Part shown: positions 25,887 to 33,584 of the stretch, piece after piece
Layout: every line of letters begins with the position of its first letter
How positions within the stretch are numbered: position 1 is the first letter of the stretch
Assembly (NCBI RefSeq): GCF_009724245.1
Contig: NZ_WNNK01000012.1
Location: 124,001-188,000, forward strand
Length of the DNA: 64,000 bases
Direction of reading: 5' to 3'
Origin: Pseudomonas spelaei
GTDB taxonomy: Bacteria; Pseudomonadota; Gammaproteobacteria; Pseudomonadales; Pseudomonadaceae
The notes under the pieces: generated by a model
What the model was told of the DNA's origin: nothing
Databases searched by the model: none
The model's input: only the letters and a program-made list of their open reading frames with translations
Program-made: the position numbers and the translations under genes

Positions 25887-28800
25887 ATGAAAGGATTTTT
25901 CAAGAGAACTGCTGAGTTCCTGAGTGTTACCTGGCTATGGAGCCTGTTGCTGGTGCTCTTGATAGCCTCGGGAGTGTGGTTTGTCGGGCCTCTTTTGGCA
26001 GTCGATGATCACCGATTCTGGCAAGGTTCTGCGACGCGTCTGCTGACTATCAGTGTGCTGTTTCTACTGTGGGGACTGGCGATGGTCTTCTTCAGTCGGC
26101 GCGATGTGCCACCGCAGAACAACCCTGAAATTCGACAGCACAAGCAGCTCGTAGAGCATGAGCAAAAGGCGATGCGTGTTCGCTTCCGGGAAGCATTGCA
26201 CCGTCTGAAAACCTCAAAACGTTACGGTGAGCGCGGCGGGCGCTGGCGCAACGATCTGCCCTGGTACCTGCTGATTGGGAGTACAGGCAGTGGTAAGACT
26301 CAATTGCTAGAGTCGGACGGGGTGCAGTTGACGCACGAGAGGATTGATCCCGCGTCGATCCGTAGTGCGAGCTGTGCACGCGATTGTGAGTGGTACTTTG
26401 CTGATGAAGGGGTGCTGGTCGAAACCGCAGGACGCTACCTGAGTCAGGCTGCTGATGGGGTGGATGGGGCAGGCTGGTCGATGTTGCTTGAACTGCTGAA
26501 ACGCCGCAGTCGATCCCGCCCACTCGAGGGTGTGTTGGTGGCTCTTTCGATGGACACGCTGCTTAACGGCAGCGAGCAGGAACTGGAGATCCTTGCGCGC
26601 CAGGTCCATAGCCGACTGCAGGACATTCAACAGACCTTGCGTGTTGATTTGCCGATCTATCTGGTCCTGACCCAGGCAGACCGTTTGCCGGGGTTCGCGG
26701 AGTTCTTTGATCGGCTGGAAGGTGAGGGCAATGACTCCGCGCTCGGCGCGCGACTTGCTTGTGGCAGGGGCGGCGCCGATGCTGACATTGCCGAGGTGCG
26801 CCTGGGATTTGAAGCGCTGCTCCAGCGCCTGAGCAGCGAGATAATCCAGCGCCTGCATCAGGAGAGAAATCTCGAGCGCCGTGGACGGATGCTCGACTTT
26901 CCCAATCAGGTCGCCCAGGTGGGTGAGCGCCTATGTCTGTTTATCGAGTTGGCTTTTTCTGCTCATCGTTATCAGCGCGTCAACACCTTGCGCGGTTTCT
27001 ATTTGACCAGTGCTGGTAGTTGTACTGCCATGGGTGCAGGGATGTCGGTGTCGGAGGGGCAGGGCAAAGGTCCCGGCTCATGGGAAACACGTTCGCGCTT
27101 CATCCAGGGGTTGTTCAGTCGGGTGGTTTTTTCCGGGGCCGACCTGGCAGAGCTCGATAGTATCGAGCAGCGCAGGCTTCGGCGTCGCCAGTGTACGCTG
27201 GCCCTGGCCGCGCTGCTGGTCGTCGGAGTAACAGGCTTGCTATGGATGCGCAGTTACTCCGTGAACTATCAGCATCTGGAGCAGGTGCGTGACTTGGCCC
27301 AGCACCTGCAACCGCCATCATCGGTGAGTGACGCTTTGGTAATCCTGCCCATTCTGGACAATTATCTGACGGCCGCTCGGGTATTTCCGCCGGGAGGTCA
27401 GGCAAGGTTGTCCGAGCAGGTTGGGTTATATCAAGGCGACAGTATTCGCCCGGTCCTGGACAAGGCCTATGAACAGACTCTGCAACGCCTGCTGTTGGCG
27501 CATGTCAGCGAGATGCTCGAAGAGCAGGTGCGTGCCAGCTTGGGGGATCGGGAGCGATTATCGGACAGCTTGCGGGCGTACCTGATGCTCAACCTGCGAG
27601 AGCGGCGTGATCCTGACTGGTTGAAGGAGCGGGTCGCGGATCAATGGTCCTCACGGCACGCCGGTGAAACCGGGGTGCAGCGACGGTTGAATGAACACTT
27701 TGAGCGGCTGCTTGAACAACCCTTTGAGCAGACACTCAATGACGAGCTGGTGGCCCAGGCACGCCAGGTGCTGCGGGGAGAGTCGTTGGCCAGTGTGGTG
27801 TACCGCGTACTGCGTGAACAGGCGCGTAATCTTGAACCTTATCGTTTCAGCCAGCACCTGGATCCGCGGGGTCGCGTATTCGCCGGAATCGATCAGCCTA
27901 TACCCGGATTTTACACGCAGCGTTATGTGCGTTATTTCGCTGGGCAAGGAGCCCGACTGGTGAATACCCTCGTGCAAGAGAACTGGGTGCTGGGCGAGGG
28001 TACTGACCTGAGTCCGATGGACTTGCGTCGGCTGATGGTGGAGTTGGAGCAGCGTTATTTCAGTGAATATGCCGAAGCCTGGAGCGAGGCGCTTGGTCAG
28101 GTTCGCCTGCAAGACACCGACACCGCCAGACAAGGTGCCGAGCAATTGGCTAGCCTGACATCGGCGCAGTCACCATTGTTACAGCTGCTGCAACAGGTAA
28201 GGGAGCACACGCGCTTCCCGTCGGCTGCGGAGCGTCTTGATGAGCTGTCTGCCAGTAAACCGGGGCAGGCGGCGCCCTTGGGGCAGGCCGCCCAGGTCGC
28301 ATTGGACGGCGCTTTGGCCGCCATTCCCAATGAGTCGTTTGATACCGCTCGCCGGGCACTGCAACGTCGTTTCGAGTCCCTGCATCAATTGCTGGATGAA
28401 CAGCACAATCCTGGAATCGAACTGACCCAGGCCTTGCAGGCGCTCAACCAGTTGCACTTGCAACTGGCGGCGCTGAGCCGAGAGGGGCAGCCGGAGCAGG
28501 CGGCATTCGATATGGTCAGAAAGCGGATGCAGGGACAACAGGATGCCCTGAGCGACCTGCGCAATGTCGCCATGCGTTTGCCGTTGCCGCTTGCCTCCTG
28601 GATCGACGGCTTGGCTGACACTCATTGGCGTCGAGTGCTCGATGATGCCTACCGCCATGTGAATCAGCGGTATCAGAGTGAGGTGTACGGTTTTTACGCC
28701 AAGGCAATCAAGCAACGCTATCCCTTCAATGCACACGCCAGCAGTGATGTTGCCCTTGATGACTTCCACGAATTTTTCAGGCCCCAGGGGGTGATGGCGC

Positions 28801-29357
28801 GATTCTTTGACGGCTATTTGAGACCTTTTGTCAGTGGTGATGTGGGCCGTTATCGGTTGCTCAGCCTGGATGGCCGCAGTTTACCCATATCTCGGGCGTT
28901 GCTTGATCAGTGGGGAAGGGCGCAGGTTATTCGTCGCGGTTTTTTTGCCGATGATCAGGGGCGGCCTCATGTGCGCTTTACGCTTGCACCGTACAGCCTC
29001 GACTCGGCGGTAAGCCGCGCGATCTTTCGATTCGGCGGCCAGCAAATGGAGTACCGCCACGGCCCAATTGTGCCCATGGCGTTCCAGTGGCCGACCGAGA
29101 CTGAAGATGGCCGTAGCAGTCTGGTGTTGGAGCGGGGCGTGGAGCGACCATTGGGCATTGAGAAAAATACCGGGCTTTGGTCGCTGTTCCGGCTGTTCGA
29201 TCTGATGCAAAGCGAGCCTTTGAGCGGTCGAGATGTGCGGGTGCTCAAGGCCGACCTCGGCGGCTTGCGCGCCAATTACTTGCTGACCAGCCAGAGCACG
29301 TCCAGCCCGTTTGATCTGGCGACGTGGCGTACTTTCCGCATCCCGGAGCAGTTGTGA
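25887..29357 (+). CDS. T6SS inner-membrane protein TssM (IcmF)
   Basis: 1156-aa inner-membrane scaffold of the T6SS membrane complex. Two N-terminal membrane spans lie at about residues 10-35 and 50-70, and a third near 435-455. The cytoplasmic loop carries an intact NTP-binding P-loop, GSTGSGKTQLL, near residue 131. The long periplasmic part that contacts TssJ follows, ending in an IcmF C-terminal domain. ATG 25887 is preferred because AGGGA lies six bases upstream; ATG 25872, overlapping the tssL stop, would add five residues. The stop overlaps the phosphatase start as GTGA. Confidence 0.95.
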   Translation: MKGFFKRTAEFLSVTWLWSLLLVLLIASGVWFVGPLLAVDDHRFWQGSATRLLTISVLFLLWGLAMVFFSRRDVPPQNNPEIRQHKQLVEHEQKAMRVRFREALHRLKTSKRYGERGGRWRNDLPWYLLIGSTGSGKTQLLESDGVQLTHERIDPASIRSASCARDCEWYFADEGVLVETAGRYLSQAADGVDGAGWSMLLELLKRRSRSRPLEGVLVALSMDTLLNGSEQELEILARQVHSRLQDIQQTLRVDLPIYLVLTQADRLPGFAEFFDRLEGEGNDSALGARLACGRGGADADIAEVRLGFEALLQRLSSEIIQRLHQERNLERRGRMLDFPNQVAQVGERLCLFIELAFSAHRYQRVNTLRGFYLTSAGSCTAMGAGMSVSEGQGKGPGSWETRSRFIQGLFSRVVFSGADLAELDSIEQRRLRRRQCTLALAALLVVGVTGLLWMRSYSVNYQHLEQVRDLAQHLQPPSSVSDALVILPILDNYLTAARVFPPGGQARLSEQVGLYQGDSIRPVLDKAYEQTLQRLLLAHVSEMLEEQVRASLGDRERLSDSLRAYLMLNLRERRDPDWLKERVADQWSSRHAGETGVQRRLNEHFERLLEQPFEQTLNDELVAQARQVLRGESLASVVYRVLREQARNLEPYRFSQHLDPRGRVFAGIDQPIPGFYTQRYVRYFAGQGARLVNTLVQENWVLGEGTDLSPMDLRRLMVELEQRYFSEYAEAWSEALGQVRLQDTDTARQGAEQLASLTSAQSPLLQLLQQVREHTRFPSAAERLDELSASKPGQAAPLGQAAQVALDGALAAIPNESFDTARRALQRRFESLHQLLDEQHNPGIELTQALQALNQLHLQLAALSREGQPEQAAFDMVRKRMQGQQDALSDLRNVAMRLPLPLASWIDGLADTHWRRVLDDAYRHVNQRYQSEVYGFYAKAIKQRYPFNAHASSDVALDDFHEFFRPQGVMARFFDGYLRPFVSGDVGRYRLLSLDGRSLPISRALLDQWGRAQVIRRGFFADDQGRPHVRFTLAPYSLDSAVSRAIFRFGGQQMEYRHGPIVPMAFQWPTETEDGRSSLVLERGVERPLGIEKNTGLWSLFRLFDLMQSEPLSGRDVRVLKADLGGLRANYLLTSQSTSSPFDLATWRTFRIPEQL

Positions 29358-30085
29358 CCCGCCGGTACGGCCGTTGGCGCAGCGCTGGACGAACCGACCG
29401 CGGCAAGGTCAGAGGTCGCAATGAGGATGCATTTCTCGATTGTCCGCAACAAGGCTGCTGGGCGGTGGCGGACGGGATGGGTGGTCACGAGGCAGGTGAC
29501 GTTGCCAGTCAACTGGTGGTCAATAACCTGGCCGAGTTGCCAGGGCAAGGCAGTTTTGATGAGCGTCTCCAGGATATTCGACGCTGTCTGCAATGGCTTG
29601 ATTGGCAGTTGGGACAGGTATTGCCAGTAACGGCTCCCGGTGCTGATTGCATCATGGGGAGCACGGTGGTGGTGCTATTGCTTGAGGGGGATCGTGCGGC
29701 CTGCATCTGGGCCGGTGACAGCCGCTGTTATCTCTGGCGGGAACAGGCGTTGTACCAGCTGTCCCGGGATCACTCCTTGATGGAGCAGCTGATCGATGAG
29801 CAACGGCTGAGCCTGGAGCAGGCACGAGGACACCCACAGGCCAGGGCCTTGACCCGGGCAGTGGGCGCGCGGGCGCCGTTGACATTGGAGGTACTGGAAC
29901 TCAGGACCGTTCCTGGGGATGTGTTTCTATTGTGCAGTGATGGTTTGTATGAGGGGCTCAGTCTCGGTGAGTTGGGAGGTGCCTTGAGCCTGAGGACACC
30001 GCAGCGCGTGCTGGATCGGTTGTTCGAAGTGGTGTTGCACGGTGTCGCCAGGGACAATTTGACCGCCGTGGTGGTACAGCCATGA
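29354..30085 (+). CDS. PP2C-family Ser/Thr phosphatase (Stp1/PppA-like)
   Basis: 243-aa cytoplasmic protein phosphatase. PP2C motifs are visible: RGRNEDAFLD near residue 19, VADGMGGHEAGDVAS near 40, WAGDSRCYLWR, LTRAVG and the C-terminal LLCSDGLYEGLS with RDNLTAVVV. The metal-binding aspartates are kept. GTG 29354 is preferred because it overlaps the tssM stop by four bases and gives the usual short N-terminus. In H2-type clusters this enzyme reverses the kinase's action on T6SS components. Its stop overlaps the kinase start (ATGA). Confidence 0.92.
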   Translation: MTRRYGRWRSAGRTDRGKVRGRNEDAFLDCPQQGCWAVADGMGGHEAGDVASQLVVNNLAELPGQGSFDERLQDIRRCLQWLDWQLGQVLPVTAPGADCIMGSTVVVLLLEGDRAACIWAGDSRCYLWREQALYQLSRDHSLMEQLIDEQRLSLEQARGHPQARALTRAVGARAPLTLEVLELRTVPGDVFLLCSDGLYEGLSLGELGGALSLRTPQRVLDRLFEVVLHGVARDNLTAVVVQP

Positions 30086-31011
30086 GCGATATACAGGCCT
30101 GCTCCGGTGCAAGTCCGAACTCGAGGGCCAGCGTCATGCCCTCCTTGCTGGCTGGGCGTTACCGCATTGAGCGAGAGCTGGGTGCGGGCGGCATGGGGGT
30201 GGTGTATCGAGCCCGGGATCTGCTGCATGAGCAATTTGGCGAACCTGAGTCCAGTGTGGCGTTGAAGGTGCTGGGGGAAGCGTTTTCCCAGGCCACGGAC
30301 GGCCATGTGCTGTTGTATAGCGAGTTTGCCCTGACACGTCGCTTGCTGCATGAGCGGGTGATCCGGGCTTACTCGTTTGAAGTGGACACAGCGTGCGAGG
30401 TGGCCTTCTACACCATGGAACTGATGACGGGTATGACCCTGGACCGTTTGCTGCTTGAGTGTCCAGGTGGATTGCCGTGGCATGAGTTGCAGCCCATTGC
30501 CGTCGGTTTGCTCGACGCATTACGCTATACCCATCAACAAGGCGTGCTGCACGGGGATGTGAAGCCGGGCAATGTCATGGTGGGTGATCAAGGGCTGCGA
30601 CTGTTTGACTTCGGACTCGGCCAAACTGTCGAACAGGTATCGGTGGGGCTGCCTGGCTTGAACCGTAGTCGATTTAATGCCTGGACCCCGTCCTATGCCG
30701 CCCCGGAACTGTTTGATGGTGCACCACTGGCTGCCAGTGCCGACCTCTACGCTGTAGCGTGTGTACTCTATGAATTGGCGCAAGGCCGGTGCGCCTCTGA
30801 TGGCCACTTGACGAATCGGTCGGCAGCACGCTGGAGCTCTCCCGGAGAGTTACCCCGACACTGTTGGTCAGCGCTGCGTACGGCCATGGATTCTGACCCT
30901 CACCGTCGCACTGTGACAATCGGTGAGTTACGAGAGGTGATGGGGGGCGCCAGAAGCGGCATTCAACGCTGGCTCAAGCTTCGAGGTTCTACTCAGCCAA
31001 CCAAATCATGA
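30082..31011 (+). CDS. Hanks-type Ser/Thr protein kinase (Stk1-like)
   Basis: 309-aa kinase. Visible elements are the glycine-rich loop ELGAGGMGVVYRARD, VALK with the ATP-binding lysine, the catalytic loop VLHGDVKPGNVMV, the DFG motif in LFDFGLG, and the APE-type YAAPELFDG. The catalytic loop has HGD in place of HRD, keeping the catalytic aspartate. No membrane span or extracytoplasmic domain follows, so the enzyme should be cytosolic, as in H2-type clusters. It is the last gene of the T6SS operon and its 3' end overlaps the convergent gene at 30993 by 19 bp. Confidence 0.92.
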   Translation: MSDIQACSGASPNSRASVMPSLLAGRYRIERELGAGGMGVVYRARDLLHEQFGEPESSVALKVLGEAFSQATDGHVLLYSEFALTRRLLHERVIRAYSFEVDTACEVAFYTMELMTGMTLDRLLLECPGGLPWHELQPIAVGLLDALRYTHQQGVLHGDVKPGNVMVGDQGLRLFDFGLGQTVEQVSVGLPGLNRSRFNAWTPSYAAPELFDGAPLAASADLYAVACVLYELAQGRCASDGHLTNRSAARWSSPGELPRHCWSALRTAMDSDPHRRTVTIGELREVMGGARSGIQRWLKLRGSTQPTKS

Positions 31012-31322
31012 AGCTGACAGTATTCGGCCCAGCTCAGCCCGGCCATCTGGGCGACTTCCTTATGGACTTCCAGGCGTCGTGCCTCGAACTCTTCGGGCGA
31101 CGGTGCCGTCAGTTGCAGCGTCAGTTCCCAGGCGAACAGCCCTTGGCGTTCTGCTTCGGCCTCAAAGGCTTCGTGCAGGCGTTCGGCACGGTATTGCTCA
31201 AGGGTTTCTCCCTTGGCCTGGGCGGCCAAGGGGTTCAACGTATTCAGTTCAGTCGCCAGGGCGGGGTGTTGGTTCAAGAACCTGTCCAGGGCAAGCTGAT
31301 GGTTTTCACCGGGTTGGGACAA
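30993..31322 (-). CDS. DUF6388-like small protein
   Basis: 109-aa soluble, acidic, helical protein. The stretch NPLAAQAKGETLEQYRAERL followed by HEAFEAEAERQGLFAWELTL is what I recognise from the Pseudomonas DUF6388 family; function is unknown. The start is a TTG at 31322 with GGAG six bases upstream; no in-frame ATG lies near. It converges on the kinase gene with a 19-bp overlap and is not part of the T6SS operon. Confidence 0.75.
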   Translation of the reverse strand: MSQPGENHQLALDRFLNQHPALATELNTLNPLAAQAKGETLEQYRAERLHEAFEAEAERQGLFAWELTLQLTAPSPEEFEARRLEVHKEVAQMAGLSWAEYCQLHDLVG

Positions 31323-31358
31323 AGGCTTACTCCAAAATGAGCAGGTGGTCGATCTGTG

Positions 31359-31616
31359 TCACAAGGTTCGTTGTAGACGGCTGTTGCGTCTGGCGCGCTT
31401 GCGCAAGCGATGGCTTATCCAGGTTTGCAACGGGTCAAGCAGGAAGAACAGCAGGTAGGCCGTCAGCACCAGTGCCAAGTCGATCCAGGTTTCCGCTATT
31501 GGCCCTTCAAACAACTCGATACCGACTTTGATCAGAAACAGAAGTGCGACACCACATAACCATAGCAGCACGGTGAAAAACAGAGGGCGTGCACGATTTG
31601 AAAGCTTGTGTTGCAT
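31359..31616 (-). CDS. Small two-span membrane protein of unknown function
   Basis: 85-aa protein with two predicted membrane helices (about residues 12-33 and 44-63) and a strongly basic C-terminus HRLRKRARRNSRL. ATG 31616 is chosen because an AAGGAAAGG lies just upstream on the minus strand; the longer frame to 31724 has no such signal. I do not recognise the family. It lies 36 bp upstream of the DUF6388-like gene on the same strand and may share its transcript. Confidence 0.6.
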   Translation of the reverse strand: MQHKLSNRARPLFFTVLLWLCGVALLFLIKVGIELFEGPIAETWIDLALVLTAYLLFFLLDPLQTWISHRLRKRARRNSRLQRTL

Positions 31617-31948
31617 GTTGAATACCTTTCCTTGAAGACGCAGGCGGGCTGTGGCCACACCTGTTGAGTCGGCTTTCCCGCTCGGTTCGAAGCGTTTCTT
31701 CCCTGACTGCTCCATGTATTTCATGACTGGCCTGGACGGCCTTTGGTTCCCATGACGAGAGTGTTCCTCCGTTGCCAGCGCTTAACCTGTCACGTTGCTG
31801 AACAAAAACCGTTTCTGGAAACCGTGCCAACCTGAACAAGCATCTCGAGTCAGGAGCATGACCGTTCGGCCAAGTTAAGACGCAGATAGTAACAATTTCT
31901 CCTGTTTATGTGGGTATCAGTCTGTGTAAGAAAGATCCTGAATACCCC
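31617..31948. other. 332-bp intergenic region
   Basis: This region lies between the small membrane protein and the serine hydrolase, both on the minus strand. It should carry the promoter of the small gene; I see no repeat, convincing hairpin or supported coding sequence in it. Confidence 0.4.
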
Positions 31949-33280
31949 TCAAGACTGCGGGATTGCCAGCAACCGTCGTGCCATTGCCTCGAAGGCAGGC
32001 AAGGTCACACTGTCGTTGGCGGCATTGCCCGCAATTGGATGAGAAGCGTAGCGGACAATTACCATTTCGGCCTTGGGGTCGATGTAAATGCTTTGGCCAT
32101 GTACCCCGCGGGCCATGAAGGCGCCGTCCGCGTTATGGGTCACCCACCACATCGAACGGTAGCTCCAGCCTTTCAACTGACCATAGCCTGCTTGGGCAAA
32201 TGCCTGTTTGTCGCCACCTTGCTGGATATCCTTCACCACGCTTTCGGGCACGATCTGCTGCCCATTGAAGCGCCCACTGTTGCGCAGCATTTCGCCAAAC
32301 CGTGCCAGGTCCCGCAACCCGGTGTTCAGGCCTCCGCCGGCGAACGGAGTACCAATGGAGTCGACGGTGAAGTAGGCGTCCTGCTCTGCACCGAGTCGGC
32401 TCCAGATGCGTTCGCTGAGCAGTTGGGCGACGTTACGTCCCGTGGCTCGGGCAATCACCCAGCCCAGCACATCGGTATTCACCGTTTTATAGCCGAAAGC
32501 CCGGCCATGTTTACCCTTTGGCTGAACGGTTTGCAGGAACTCGTAGTAACTGCGTGGCCCGGTGTAGTCCTTGGGCTTGGGCAGCGGATTGCCGGCCTGG
32601 GCGTGGGCCCACACTTGGGCGTTGGGGTCTGCGTAGTCTTCGCTGTAGTCCAGGGCGGTGGTCATGTCCAGCACCTGGCGCAGCGTCGCATTGCCAAAGG
32701 CTGAACCTGCCAGTTCCGGCACGTAATCGACGATCTTTTTCCCGGCATCGAGTGTGCCGTCCGCCACCAGCATTGCCCCCAGGGTGCCGATCACCGATTT
32801 GGTGACTGACATGGCCGCATGTTGCCCGTCTGGCTTGAGCACCCCCAAGTAGCGCTCGTAGACAATGGCCCCGCGATGCAGGACCACGATGCCGTCGGTG
32901 TAGGTGGCGTCCAGGGTCTGGCGCCAGGTGAGGGGTTGGCTGGCGCCCACCGGCATTACGGACAGTTCGTCGATCCCCGGCACGGGGTGTTCCGGCAATG
33001 CCAGTGGGGCGCCGAGCCCCCGGGAGACGTTGACGGTGGGCATCAACTGGCGAAAATTGGCCACGCTCCAGCGCATGGCCGGGAAGCGGAAATAGCTGCC
33101 GTCTTCAAAGCGCAGGGTACGGTCTGCCGGCGGTGGGGCGCCGACCATCCATTTGAGTGTTGCCGGGTCGCTGGCGGCGGCGTCGGGAAACGTCGACTGG
33201 GTTGCAGCGCTGGCGACGGTGCCCGCGAGGCAGAGCAGGGCACAGACAGTGACGGTGAAGAGAGGGGAAACTCGCAGCAT
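31949..33280 (-). CDS. Exported serine hydrolase, beta-lactamase class C family
   Basis: 443-aa protein with a Sec signal peptide at about residues 1-25 ending TVASAATQ. The beta-lactamase/DD-peptidase fold has the nucleophile motif SVTK at about residues 158-161 and the YKTVNTD block supplying the catalytic tyrosine region. It resembles 6-aminohexanoate-dimer hydrolase/EstB-type esterases rather than true AmpC, so the substrate is likely an ester or amide and not established here. ATG 33280 is chosen because it begins the signal peptide; the open frame extends to 33433. Confidence 0.85.
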   Translation of the reverse strand: MLRVSPLFTVTVCALLCLAGTVASAATQSTFPDAAASDPATLKWMVGAPPPADRTLRFEDGSYFRFPAMRWSVANFRQLMPTVNVSRGLGAPLALPEHPVPGIDELSVMPVGASQPLTWRQTLDATYTDGIVVLHRGAIVYERYLGVLKPDGQHAAMSVTKSVIGTLGAMLVADGTLDAGKKIVDYVPELAGSAFGNATLRQVLDMTTALDYSEDYADPNAQVWAHAQAGNPLPKPKDYTGPRSYYEFLQTVQPKGKHGRAFGYKTVNTDVLGWVIARATGRNVAQLLSERIWSRLGAEQDAYFTVDSIGTPFAGGGLNTGLRDLARFGEMLRNSGRFNGQQIVPESVVKDIQQGGDKQAFAQAGYGQLKGWSYRSMWWVTHNADGAFMARGVHGQSIYIDPKAEMVIVRYASHPIAGNAANDSVTLPAFEAMARRLLAIPQS

Positions 33281-33584
33281 CAGTAGGCGCCTTGACGTCA
33301 GGGAGTCGCTCTGGACAAGGGCATGAAGGTGTTCATGGGCTCGAGTCCGTTCGAGAGGAACGTCGCCTTTTGAGGCAACAGGTTTGGCAAAGGATGGGCC
33401 AAACCTGGGCAGCCGACAAGCGATGTGGATCAACGCCGGTGCTGAATATTTGTGCAGCCTGGGGCAAATCGCTTTCGTTTGCGGTATCAGGGCGTGTAGC
33501 GTTATAGCCTCGTTGGACGCAACGGCTTAAGCGTCGCTCCCGGTACCGTGAAGGCCAAGGAGCGATGGGGCAGAGGGACATGTC
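33281..33584. other. 304-bp divergent intergenic region
   Basis: This spacer separates the serine hydrolase (minus) and the EIIC-EAL gene (plus) and should contain both promoters. A small inverted repeat CGTTG-gacg-CAACG is present at 33511-33524. Nothing else stands out. Confidence 0.4.

Noticed and set aside
30993..31011. Frameshift or annotation error where the kinase and DUF6388-like genes overlap
   Set aside because: Both frames end normally with stop codons and have intact family features; a 19-bp convergent overlap is acceptable.
31949..33280. AmpC-type resistance beta-lactamase
   Set aside because: The SxxK nucleophile is present, but the spacing and YKTVN block fit esterase/6-aminohexanoate hydrolase relatives, and no ampR-like regulator is adjacent.
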